6,690 bases of DNA from an archaeon (GCA_021786335.1 JAJYNM010000048.1:1-6690), one strand, 5' to 3'; shown: positions 1 to 5,758, counted from the first letter of the stretch. Notes: a model not told the origin generated them from the sequence alone. Program-made: numbers and translations.

Positions 1-656
1 TCGGCCAGGAGCCCGGCGTCCACCCCCAGGCCCCTCACGTCGATCCTAGGCCTCATGGCGTGGAGGAGCTCCTCGGCGCTCTCCACTATCATGAACTTCC
101 CCCCGGTCTTCGCTGCGACCTTCTCCAGGGTCCCCCTGTTGACCTTGCTCCCGATGGCTATGACGTCGATTATCGCCTTCACGGCGACCTCGTCGCTGAC
201 CACCTTCTCCGGCTTGGGGCCGACGTTGGACTTCTCGTCTGTTATCATCACCAGCTTCTTGATCCTCCTGAGGGGCCCGTCGTCGACCGCGTAGAGCTGG
301 CGGAGTCCCTCTTCGATGGCCATACCCGTGGGGGTCGCCCCCCCGACCTTGATTGTGGAGAGGGTCGCCTGCATCTGGGGCTTGGTCATGGACTCGATGG
401 GGCCGACGGGGATCGCCATCTTCATCATCTCCTCCCCTCCTTTGAGGAACATCCCTCCCGCCCTGGTGGGGGCTTGGAACGTCATCACCCCCAGCCTGCT
501 CCCGAAGGGGAGCTGGCCGCCGTCGAGGAGGCCGACTATGGTGCTTGCGACCAGGCCTATCTTGACGAAGCTGGTCCCGTGGGGGGACTTGTGCGTGTCG
601 GCCATACTGGAGGACGCATCGATGGCGTATAGGATGTCCCACACGACTTCGTTCAT
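1..656 (-). CDS. VWA-domain protein (3' end beyond window edge)
   Basis: Translating down from the ATG at 656-654 gives 218 uninterrupted codons to the left edge, beginning MNEVVWDILYAIDASSSMAD. This is the opening of a von Willebrand factor A fold. The MIDAS metal site is complete: D-x-S-x-S at residues 13-17, a GATPTG loop at 105-111 supplying the conserved Thr, and Asp140 in MITDEKSN. The central strands are also clear (RLGVMTF at 54-60, KKLVMITD at 133-140, VIAIGSKVN near 168-176), followed by the late helix ESAEELLHAM. There is no signal peptide or TM in the visible part, so it is probably cytoplasmic. An in-frame TAA lies 7 codons upstream with no other start between, which fixes the start. 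VWA proteins usually bind a partner through a metal ion; the partner is not in view. The C-terminal part and any extra domain are outside the window. The family call is firm; the specific role is unknown. Confidence 0.9.
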   Translation of the reverse strand, partial: MNEVVWDILYAIDASSSMADTHKSPHGTSFVKIGLVASTIVGLLDGGQLPFGSRLGVMTFQAPTRAGGMFLKGGEEMMKMAIPVGPIESMTKPQMQATLSTIKVGGATPTGMAIEEGLRQLYAVDDGPLRRIKKLVMITDEKSNVGPKPEKVVSDEVAVKAIIDVIAIGSKVNRGTLEKVAAKTGGKFMIVESAEELLHAMRPRIDVRGLGVDAGLLA

Positions 657-1273
657 CGAGCGAGCCCCAGTTAACTCTTAGCGTCTGTGCGGCCCCCGCC
701 GGGCCGGGGCGGCCTGCGGAGCGTCTCGCTCGGCTCCCTAAGCGCTCGGATCGGCGTCCCCTTGGAAGAGCTCGAAGGCTGAGGAGGGTCAGCTCGAGCG
801 GCGTCTATCTTGAAAGCAACGCCTCGTACGCCAAGGTCATGGACGGGGTCAACGGGCGCCCATCCGTCGGGGCCCTGAAGAGGGGGCGTCACGCGAAGCC
901 AAGGCGTCGACATCCGCCCTCGTCCCCCTAGGTGGCCGACGCGAAGAGAAGGTCCGCCCTTCGGCGCCGGGTCAGGTTCGAGATCAGGGCGGCGTCCTCG
1001 CCCGGGCTGGAGGCGCACCAGCTGGAGCCCCCTGACCCGCTAGAGGGGGCCGACGTAGCAGGCGAGACCTAAGCCATAGTCCCGGCCGACAGGGATTACG
1101 AAGGTCCGGGCGGATCGAACGCGTCGACCCGAGGAGATTCCGGGCCTACCGCCTCCTCAGGGGTGGCCTGTCTCGCCCCCGGGACGCTCAGAAGACCGGG
1201 GACGCTTGTTCTGAGCCGGAGCAGACCTGGGAGCACGCGACGCACCCCGTCTCTGCCTGCTACGGTCCAAGGT
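657..1273. other. GC-rich stretch without a convincing gene; possible decayed coding remnant
   Basis: No frame on either strand gives a recognisable intact protein. One plus-strand frame is notable: from about 773 to 928 it reads gene-like (SSSGVYLESNASYAKVMDG, codons ending mostly in G or C) and stops at TAG 929-931. It resumes in the same frame at GTG 932 (ADAKRRSALRRRVRFEIRA...) to TAA 1070-1072. Just upstream, another frame reads SLGSLSARIGVPLEELEG and stops at TGA 779-784, so one frameshift would join it to the first piece. This may be a degraded gene, or chance in GC-rich DNA where stops are rare. Codons in this frame resemble those of the neighbouring real genes, but I recognise no family. 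Confidence 0.3.
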
Positions 1274-1350
1274 GCCTATTTTTGGAAGAAAAATCTCTTT
1301 TAGGTCATGAATATGACGATTTCGAGCTGAACCGCTAAACGGTTAAGTAC
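1274..1350 (+). promoter_or_regulatory. AT-rich patch with inverted repeat, possible promoter of the regulator unit
   Basis: This is the only clearly AT-rich patch between the VWA gene and the regulator. It holds two T/A tracts (CTATTTTTGG, then GAAAAATCTCTTTTAGG), the box-like strings GAATATG and GGTTAAGTAC, and a perfect inverted repeat AACCG-CTAAA-CGGTT at 1330-1344. Archaeal TATA boxes sit about 25-30 nt before the transcription start, so GGTTAAGTAC would start RNA near 1373. The position before the regulator unit supports a promoter or operator. Which box is used cannot be told from sequence. Confidence 0.35.
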
Positions 1351-1426
1351 ATCATGTCGAGGGGCTTTTCACTGGACGAATCTGGTTGATTATTTCATCA
1401 TCCCTTGTTGACAGGAGGCTCCAAGT

Positions 1427-1450
1427 GTGCACAGTATGCACGTCGTGCAC
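1427..1450. repeat. Cluster of three GTGCA/TGCAC half-sites, candidate operator
   Basis: GTGCA occurs at 1427-1431, its reverse complement TGCAC at 1437-1441, and GTGCAC again at 1445-1450. The last two form a 13-base palindrome, TGCACG-T-CGTGCA, at 1437-1449. Half-site centres are 10 and 8 bp apart, close to one helical turn, as expected for adjacent ribbon-helix-helix dimers. The cluster lies about 135 bp before the regulator start and just after an AT-rich string (TGATTATTTCATC, about 1387-1399) that could be a TATA box. Use as an autoregulatory operator is inference. GTGCAC also appears inside the downstream coding region (2192-2197), so the word alone is not specific. Confidence 0.35.
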
Positions 1451-1520
1451 GCGCATGGCGGCTGCCTGCTTTGACGTAGACAGGGCGAGGCTGACTCAGC
1501 CCGGAGGACGGGCCGCTCCC

Positions 1521-1536
1521 CCCCGACGGGTCGGGG
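1521..1536. repeat. GC-rich palindrome in the regulator leader
   Basis: CCCCGAC-GG-GTCGGGG is a 16-bp near-perfect palindrome ending 46 nt before the regulator ATG. In RNA it would form a 6-bp stem with a CGGG loop. It could be a leader hairpin or a second operator. It might also be an incidental GC-rich palindrome. Confidence 0.4.
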
Positions 1537-1582
1537 TGTCCAAGGTGCGCGCTGCGGCCGGGTCCGGCTGGAGCGGTTCCTG

Positions 1583-1789
1583 ATGCCCACGAGGAGGGTC
1601 CGCGCAGGGATCTCCTTCGACGACCGGATGGTTGATGCGCTGGACGCGCACGCCAAGAAGCTCGAGTCGCTCCAAGTCGACAGGAGCGAGATAGTCAACG
1701 CGATCCTGGACGACTTCTTCGAAGGGAACGGGACCACCGAGTCGGTGTGGGGGGTGGTCAGCAAGAGGAGGATCAGAAAGAGGATTTGA
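1583..1789 (+). CDS. Ribbon-helix-helix (CopG/Arc-type) transcriptional regulator
   Basis: This 68-residue protein matches the length and pattern of a free-standing ribbon-helix-helix DNA-binding protein. The basic N-terminal strand is RRVRAGISFD (4-13), helix 1 is about residues 13-28 (DRMVDALDAHAKKL), and the turn and helix 2 are about 32-46 (VDRSEIVNAILDDFF) with the typical S/T-E-I start of the second helix. Such proteins bind DNA as dimers, inserting the paired strands into the major groove at short repeats. The tail (residues 47-68) is basic and unassigned. The ATG has a GGAG at 1570-1573, a reasonable spacing. The gene is first in a packed plus-strand unit and its stop overlaps the probable start of the surface protein, so it probably controls that unit, perhaps through the repeats upstream. 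The target is inferred. DNA-binding family confidence is high. Confidence 0.85.
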   Translation: MPTRRVRAGISFDDRMVDALDAHAKKLESLQVDRSEIVNAILDDFFEGNGTTESVWGVVSKRRIRKRI

Positions 1790-2739
1790 CTTACAGGCTG
1801 ATCGCCGCTAGAAACAACAAGTCCAGGAGACCCATGTGGCTTCTATCAATCCTCGTTCTGGCTCTTATATTGGCGCAGACTATAACAGCCTTCGCACCGC
1901 TTGCGTTCACGACCGCACCTTCTCTCGACTGCTCCGGTACGTGCGTTGCACAAGGGGCGGCGATGAGCGGAAGCACAAAGAGTGTGACGCTGTCGCAGCC
2001 GCTCAGTACCTCGCCAAGCGACACCAGTCCACTGGTAATCGCTATCGTGGGGTATTCTTCGACCGATGATAGAGTCTCCACCCCACCCGCTGTCAATGGA
2101 GCTAGCATGGGTTCACTATGCACTCTGTCAGCTGGTCCATCGGTCCCCTTCATAGGGATATACTACTACTCGGAGACAAGCGCACTTTCAAGTGCACCCA
2201 TAACCGTTACTATCACTGACAGTAAAGGGTCCTCAACGGAGGCCACTTTGGTGGCGTTTGCTATAGCAGGAGCGAGTAATGGCGTTGCAGGCTCGTCTCC
2301 GCCCGCCTCTGATGTGGCTTGTACCACCAGCTCCTCTACATCAGGGTCGCCTTCGGGTGTCATCTCAGGATTCAAATACCAAGACGACTTCGTTTTCTCA
2401 GCTGCAGAGGCACTGGCGTCTTCCATCTCTGTCGGTAGCGGCACAACTCAAATAGCCAACACCGGATCTGCAGTGAGTGGGTTAGTGGGGGTCGCAAGTT
2501 GCGTAGGGACAAGTGCAAGTTGCACCTCTGGAAGTTCAAGCTCTTCGTACACATTCTCGTACACCGCATCATCTACTGGTTGGTCGTTCGCAGATATGGC
2601 AATCAAGAGTTCGTCGGCAACGCCGGTTCCATTGTTCCCCTTCGGCGTACTCCCAGTTCTCCTCGTAATGACAGTAGTCTACATTCTCCTTCGTCAGGAT
2701 TGGAGCACCAGACGCAGAAGGAAGTGGACGTGGAATTGA
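1786..2739 (+). CDS. Ser/Thr-rich surface protein with sortase-like C-terminal tail (LFPFG motif)
   Basis: This is a predicted exported protein of 317 residues and the likely archaeosortase substrate. The N-terminus is basic (RLIAARNNKSRRP, 4-16), followed by a hydrophobic segment at 17-37. The ectodomain is rich in Ser, Thr, Gly and Ala, with alternating beta-strand patterns (SPLVIAIVGYSS, APITVTITDSKG) and a closing WSFADMAIKSS at 266-276. It resembles secreted beta-sandwich domains seen in many microbial surface proteins. It has six cysteines (49, 53, 112, 179, 239, 246) and, strikingly, no N-X-S/T sequon. The C-terminus is tripartite: PVPLFPFGVLP at about 280-290, a hydrophobic helix to about 302, then RQDWSTRRRRK. 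The start is uncertain. TTG 1786 overlaps the regulator stop (TTGA) and gives the signal a basic n-region; ATG 1834, with AGGAG at 1825-1829, would give 301 residues without it. GC is clearly lower than in the flanking genes (33 of 60 in 2041-2100). Confidence 0.8.
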   Translation: MTYRLIAARNNKSRRPMWLLSILVLALILAQTITAFAPLAFTTAPSLDCSGTCVAQGAAMSGSTKSVTLSQPLSTSPSDTSPLVIAIVGYSSTDDRVSTPPAVNGASMGSLCTLSAGPSVPFIGIYYYSETSALSSAPITVTITDSKGSSTEATLVAFAIAGASNGVAGSSPPASDVACTTSSSTSGSPSGVISGFKYQDDFVFSAAEALASSISVGSGTTQIANTGSAVSGLVGVASCVGTSASCTSGSSSSSYTFSYTASSTGWSFADMAIKSSSATPVPLFPFGVLPVLLVMTVVYILLRQDWSTRRRRKWTWN

Positions 2740-3158
2740 GATCTTTGCAACGTCTCCGGGCGAAGCGCCTGATTCCGCTGGCGGTGATTGCAGTTGTCGC
2801 CCTGCTGATTATCGTAAGCGCAAGCAACACTGTCAATCAGCGATCTTCCGCGTTCGCGTTCAGGGTGTATTGGCCTCCGCCATCGACTTATGTCCCGGGT
2901 TCAACTCCTCCCGCTGCCTACTTGGAAATTAATTATACAGGGAGCGGGATGCAGAGTTTCGACTTTCTGATACGCTTCAACACTACTACGGGAGAGATGG
3001 TCGTCGCGAATAGCAGTGCGCTTGTGTCTTCGCTATTCTCTTACAGGGCATATGTCAACATCCCAGTCTCGCCTGGATTAGTTGTGGTCGCCAACGCTGA
3101 GGTGTTCAAGGGAACGGCGCCCCATTCCCTGCTTTACAACCAATCGCTGATTTTCTGA
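2730..3158 (+). CDS. Small N-terminally anchored extracytoplasmic protein, unknown function
   Basis: This is a protein of about 142 residues that I do not recognise. It has a basic N-terminus (RSLQRLRAKR), one TM segment at about 14-31 (LIPLAVIAVVALLIIVSA), then an ectodomain of about 110 residues with beta-rich patterns (AAYLEINYTGSG, SFDFLIRFNTTTG, LVVVANAEVF). Four N-glycosylation sequons lie at Asn68, 84, 94 and 137. There is no C-terminal anchor and therefore no sorting tail. The start is a choice: GTG 2730 has an AAGG at 2718-2721, 8 nt upstream; GTG 2724 and TTG 2736 are alternatives, the last overlapping the previous stop as TTGA. Translation in the same frame stays open far upstream, but that part lies inside the previous gene and is not needed. 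Its 3' end overlaps the archaeosortase gene tail to tail by 25 bp. It probably works at the cell surface beside the preceding protein. GC is low (28 of 60 in 2881-2940). Confidence 0.65.
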   Translation: MELRSLQRLRAKRLIPLAVIAVVALLIIVSASNTVNQRSSAFAFRVYWPPPSTYVPGSTPPAAYLEINYTGSGMQSFDFLIRFNTTTGEMVVANSSALVSSLFSYRAYVNIPVSPGLVVVANAEVFKGTAPHSLLYNQSLIF

Positions 3159-4084
3159 GCGCCCGCGCGACCGCTTTCCTTGGTTGCTTCCTTGCTAAAG
3201 GGCCTGCGGAAATAGGTCGCAAGCAGCACAATATATCCCAAAATATAGAACACATACCCGACCCATCCGTGAAGGTTCCAAAGGAGTGCCTGACTGTAGT
3301 ATATCCCCGCCACTATAAGAATGACCACCCTCAAGGAGTTCAGCAGAATGAAGAGCAGCGAGCCTCCTAAGGCGAAGAACACGCTCGTCATCAGCGTCGG
3401 CCTTATGTCGAGATGCATCAACGCAATGAGCAGGAGAAAGACCGCCACGGACGCCATACCTGAGCACTCCTGAGAGATGTAGAGGCTCACAGGGGATCCC
3501 CCGGACGCAGTGAACGATATGTAGACCGACGTCCAGGAGACCGGGATGCGTAGTAGCCACGTTATCGTCCTGGTGACCGAAGCGACAACAGTGGCGAGAG
3601 GGTCTCCGAAGACGGTCGTGAGCATCCCCACCGAGCCTATGGCCAACAAGTAGGCGAGCAGGTAAGGCCACAGGAACCTGAGGGTCGCCGGCCTCAGCAG
3701 AGTCATCACGCCGACCCAGGAGGTCGTAAGGGCGATGGCGGCGAAGGAATAGGAGGTGGATAGCGAACTGCCGGATAGCATGAGCGCGATGTACGGGAGG
3801 ACTGCCATCGCAGCACCGGGCACAGCGACAAAACCGTCCCATCCCCCCTGTCCGAGCGAGCGAAAGAACTCGTCTCGCCTGAGGCCTATGAACATCACAA
3901 CGAATAGCATGCCAGCCAGCGGGAATGCGGGGACGCTTGTGTCGAAGACCCCATTGACCACTTCGCCCACCTTCAGCAGGAGCAGGAACGCCTGTTGGTA
4001 GTAGAGTGCCAGGGAAACAGCCGTGGCAATCGTCATCGGAAAGACTATGCTGTATACTGTAGCTTCCCCTCCCTGCCCAGCCAT
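3134..4084 (-). CDS. Archaeosortase/exosortase-family transpeptidase-like membrane enzyme
   Basis: This 316-residue integral membrane protein has about eight or nine hydrophobic segments (roughly 11-28, 54-68, 85-103, 113-130, 137-158, 211-226, 232-249, 252-263, 275-291). The family's catalytic triad is visible in order: Cys207 in QECSGMASVAVF, Arg252 in LLNSLRVVIL and His272 in NLHGWVGYVFYILGY. Family members cleave C-terminal sorting tails of surface proteins at the outer face of the membrane, and in archaea may join the new end to a lipid anchor. The spacing of the three motifs across the last 110 residues is standard. The enzyme subtype (ArtA, ArtB, ArtC or other) cannot be assigned by eye. 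The ATG at 4084 has no well-placed Shine-Dalgarno but has a GTTTAA box about 30 nt upstream, suggesting a leaderless message. The probable substrate lies convergently next door (ending 2739), and the DUF1616 operon is divergent from it. Confidence 0.9.
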   Translation of the reverse strand: MAGQGGEATVYSIVFPMTIATAVSLALYYQQAFLLLLKVGEVVNGVFDTSVPAFPLAGMLFVVMFIGLRRDEFFRSLGQGGWDGFVAVPGAAMAVLPYIALMLSGSSLSTSYSFAAIALTTSWVGVMTLLRPATLRFLWPYLLAYLLAIGSVGMLTTVFGDPLATVVASVTRTITWLLRIPVSWTSVYISFTASGGSPVSLYISQECSGMASVAVFLLLIALMHLDIRPTLMTSVFFALGGSLLFILLNSLRVVILIVAGIYYSQALLWNLHGWVGYVFYILGYIVLLATYFRRPFSKEATKESGRAGAQKISDWL

Positions 4085-4109
4085 CTATGGATTCAGACTC
4101 TCCTCACTC

Positions 4110-4119
4110 CACTTAAACC
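4110..4119 (-). promoter_or_regulatory. TATA-like box for the archaeosortase gene
   Basis: On the minus strand the sequence reads GGGTTTAAGT, centred about 31 nt before the ATG at 4084. This is the spacing expected if transcription starts at or within a few bases of the start codon (leaderless mRNA, common in archaea). No Shine-Dalgarno sits at a usable distance; a GAGGAG is about 15 nt away, which is too far. Confidence 0.6.
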
Positions 4120-4164
4120 CCGCTCACGGGGACTCTCACGGCGACGGAGCGCCATCACAATCAC

Positions 4165-4174
4165 GGTTTTAACC
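4165..4174 (+). promoter_or_regulatory. TATA-like box for the DUF1616 operon
   Basis: GGTTTTAACC, itself a near-perfect palindrome, is centred about 30 nt before the ATG at 4200 with no Shine-Dalgarno between. This fits a leaderless transcript starting at the first gene of the operon. It lies about 50 bp from the opposing box of the archaeosortase gene, so the two promoters form a compact divergent pair. Confidence 0.6.
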
Positions 4175-4199
4175 TTCATGGAAACAGGTCCTCTGCTGC

Positions 4200-4676
4200 A
4201 TGAATTGTAGTAAAACCGTGGGGAGCGCCGCGGTCTTGATTATGCTAATCTTCGCCATGACGGCATTTTCGGCCCCTTCGCACGCGCAGACTTCCGCTCA
4301 GAGTTCCGCACAGATCGAGAAGGCCTACGCCGCTGTCCTGAGCGCCGAGCAGAGCGGGGGGAACGTCACCGCCCTGGTGGCCAAGCTCAACTCCGCCGTC
4401 GCCCTCATGCAGCAGGCCGACGCCCTGAACGCCACCAGCCCGACGAAGGCCCAATCCCTCTACTCCCAGGCCTCCACCCTGGCCCAGCAGGTGATCAGCT
4501 CCGCCCCTGCCGTGGCGGCGGCGGGCAAGGTGGCGACCTTCGACGCCCAGGCTTCGCTGGTGGTAGAGACGGCGGTGCTCGCGGCCCTCGCTGTCCTCGC
4601 CTACCTCTACGTCCCGCGCCTCTTCTGGCGCTACTGGTACAGGACCCACAGGGACTGGAGGGTGAAGAAGGCATGA
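4200..4676 (+). CDS. Exported helical protein with C-terminal membrane anchor (DUF1616 neighbour)
   Basis: This is a 158-residue protein. A signal peptide occupies about residues 1-29 (hydrophobic core VLIMLIFAMTAFSA, likely cleavage after SHA, before Q30). The mature part at about 30-110 is Ala/Ser/Gln-rich and predicted helical, with heptad-like leucines and alanines (NVTALVAKLNSAVALMQQAD, KAQSLYSQASTLAQQVI) suggesting paired helices or a coiled coil. Two sequons are at Asn55 and Asn77. A TM helix at about 119-138 is followed by an aromatic and basic tail, PRLFWRYWYRTHRDWRVKKA, on the cytoplasmic side. The tail has no sortase-type motif before the TM, so it is unlikely to be an archaeosortase substrate. 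It is first in the operon, and its stop overlaps the next start as ATGA. I know of no assigned function. A role in holding or positioning the DUF1616 pair in the membrane is a guess from linkage. Confidence 0.85.
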   Translation: MNCSKTVGSAAVLIMLIFAMTAFSAPSHAQTSAQSSAQIEKAYAAVLSAEQSGGNVTALVAKLNSAVALMQQADALNATSPTKAQSLYSQASTLAQQVISSAPAVAAAGKVATFDAQASLVVETAVLAALAVLAYLYVPRLFWRYWYRTHRDWRVKKA

Positions 4677-5155
4677 TCGACGACGACATGAAGGTGGCGG
4701 CCGTGGGAATCATAGTCCTCATCGCCGTCTTCAACGTCTCCGGCTACTACCTCGCCAACAGGAACGTCGAGCCCTTCTCGGAGCTGGGGATCCTCGGCCC
4801 CACCCAGAAGATAGCCGACTACCCCTCCAGCGTCCTCACGGGGCAGAACTTCTCCCTCTACCTCTACGTCGGGAACCACGAAGGGGAGGTCTCCTACTAC
4901 CAGGTCCTCACGAAGCTAGGCACCAGCGCCAACGCTAACCAGAGCGTCCCGTTGGACGCCCCCGTCATGACCTCCTACGGGATGGTCCTGCTCAACAACC
5001 AGAACGTGACCGAGCCGATCACCCTCAGCCTCGACCACAACGGGACGAACGTCCGCCTCGTCTTCGAGCTCTGGATCTACGAGACGAACACCAGCTCGTT
5101 CTATTTCTACACCTCCAACTGGCTCTACCTCAACGTCACGGGGCCGTCGATATGA
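4673..5155 (+). CDS. DUF1616-type ectodomain protein (C-terminal half of the usual fused protein)
   Basis: This 160-residue protein has one N-terminal TM (about 8-27, AAVGIIVLIAVFNVSGYYLA) and an extracytoplasmic beta-rich domain. The segment EPFSELGILGPTQKIADYPS at 33-52, then GQNFSLYLYVGNHEGEVSYYQV, resembles the C-terminal ectodomain of DUF1616 proteins, where an FxELxxLGP strand is followed by a YP and a G-x-N-H-E loop. It has six clear sequons (Asn59, 89, 111, 123, 139, 154), so heavy N-glycosylation is likely. In many archaea this domain is fused behind the membrane domain; here it is separate and encoded before it. The start ATG 4673 overlaps the upstream stop (ATGA), and the stop overlaps the next start in the same way, indicating coupled translation. 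The family match is from memory of the motif pattern. Biochemical function is not established. Confidence 0.8.
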   Translation: MIDDDMKVAAVGIIVLIAVFNVSGYYLANRNVEPFSELGILGPTQKIADYPSSVLTGQNFSLYLYVGNHEGEVSYYQVLTKLGTSANANQSVPLDAPVMTSYGMVLLNNQNVTEPITLSLDHNGTNVRLVFELWIYETNTSSFYFYTSNWLYLNVTGPSI

Positions 5156-5754
5156 GCGACCAGGTCAGCCCGAGGGAGCAGCGCGCAAGGGAGGTCTTGA
5201 GCTCCGCCCTCGCCAACGAGATGTCAGTCGAGGACGCGCTCGCCAGGGCGTCGCAGGGGACAGGGGCGAGCTTCGTGGAAGCCTCGAGGGCCCTCTTCTC
5301 TCTCCTGGAGGAGAAGAAGGTCGCGCTCACGGACCCCTCCCCGCCGGCCTCTGTCTTCGACTACTTCGGCCGCTCCTACTCGACGTGGTTCTGGGTGACG
5401 ATGGCGTACCTCGCCGCCACGGTAGCTTCCATCTTCCTAATCCCCCAGTACCCGCCGTTCGTCTACGTCCGCTACGTATTCGGAGCCATCGCGGTCCTCT
5501 ACTTCCCAGGCTTCACCCTCATAGAGGCCCTATACCCCAAGAAGGAGGACCTCGACAGCCTCGAGCGCCTCGCCCTCTCGATAGGCCTGAGCCTCGCCCT
5601 CGTCCCATTGGTCGGCCTCCTCCTCAACTACACCCCCTGGGGGATACGCCTCGACCCGATAGTGGTGTCTCTGTCCCTCCTCGGGGTCGGCCTCGCCCTG
5701 ATAGCGGCCGTCAGGAAGGAGTCTTACATCAGGCTCGCGGCAAAGGCGAGGTAG
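5152..5754 (+). CDS. DUF1616 membrane-domain protein (N-terminal half of the usual fused protein)
   Basis: This is a 200-residue protein. Residues 1-65 are soluble and helical (PREQRAREVLSSALANEMSV and following), with a winged-helix-like feel. Four TM helices follow at about 79-97, 104-126, 139-159 and 168-187. The core YVRYVFGAIAVLYFPGFTLI (105-124), EALYPKKEDLDSLERLALSIG (125-145) and LLLNYTPWGIRLDPIV (157-171) closely match the DUF1616 signature I know from archaeal genomes. It ends soon after the fourth helix, without the ectodomain, which is supplied by the gene before it. The two products probably form one complex. The domain is widespread near archaeal envelope genes but has no proven activity. 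The ATG overlaps the previous stop, and the next gene begins 4 nt after this stop. Confidence 0.88.
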   Translation: MSDQVSPREQRAREVLSSALANEMSVEDALARASQGTGASFVEASRALFSLLEEKKVALTDPSPPASVFDYFGRSYSTWFWVTMAYLAATVASIFLIPQYPPFVYVRYVFGAIAVLYFPGFTLIEALYPKKEDLDSLERLALSIGLSLALVPLVGLLLNYTPWGIRLDPIVVSLSLLGVGLALIAAVRKESYIRLAAKAR

Positions 5755-5758
5755 GAGA

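Noticed and set aside
46..681. Long open frames on both strands overlapping the VWA gene
   Set aside because: They are rich in Arg, His, Gly and Pro and resemble no protein, whereas the minus-strand frame from 656 gives a complete VWA metal site.
671..1018. A 115-codon minus-strand frame in the gene-free stretch
   Set aside because: The product is Pro/Arg/Gly-rich, shows no motif, and looks like a GC-driven chance frame.
1096..1135. GTTCGATC on the minus strand resembling a tRNA T-arm
   Set aside because: The five flanking bases on each side do not pair, and no tRNA body is present.
1390..1764. A 124-codon minus-strand frame opposite the regulator
   Set aside because: It is a shadow of the ribbon-helix-helix gene; Ser/Arg-rich with no domain.
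2499..2729. Upstream extension of the small anchored protein, from an ATG at 2499
   Set aside because: This part lies wholly inside the surface-protein gene and reads as off-frame sequence; the membrane anchor and a ribosome site support a start near 2730.
4619..4676. C-terminal tail of the first operon protein as a second sorting signal
   Set aside because: It has a TM and basic tail, but no conserved short motif before the TM; the long aromatic tail fits a plain membrane anchor.
4245..4879. Gly/Arg-rich minus-strand frames under the DUF1616 operon
   Set aside because: They are off-frame shadows of well-supported plus-strand membrane proteins.
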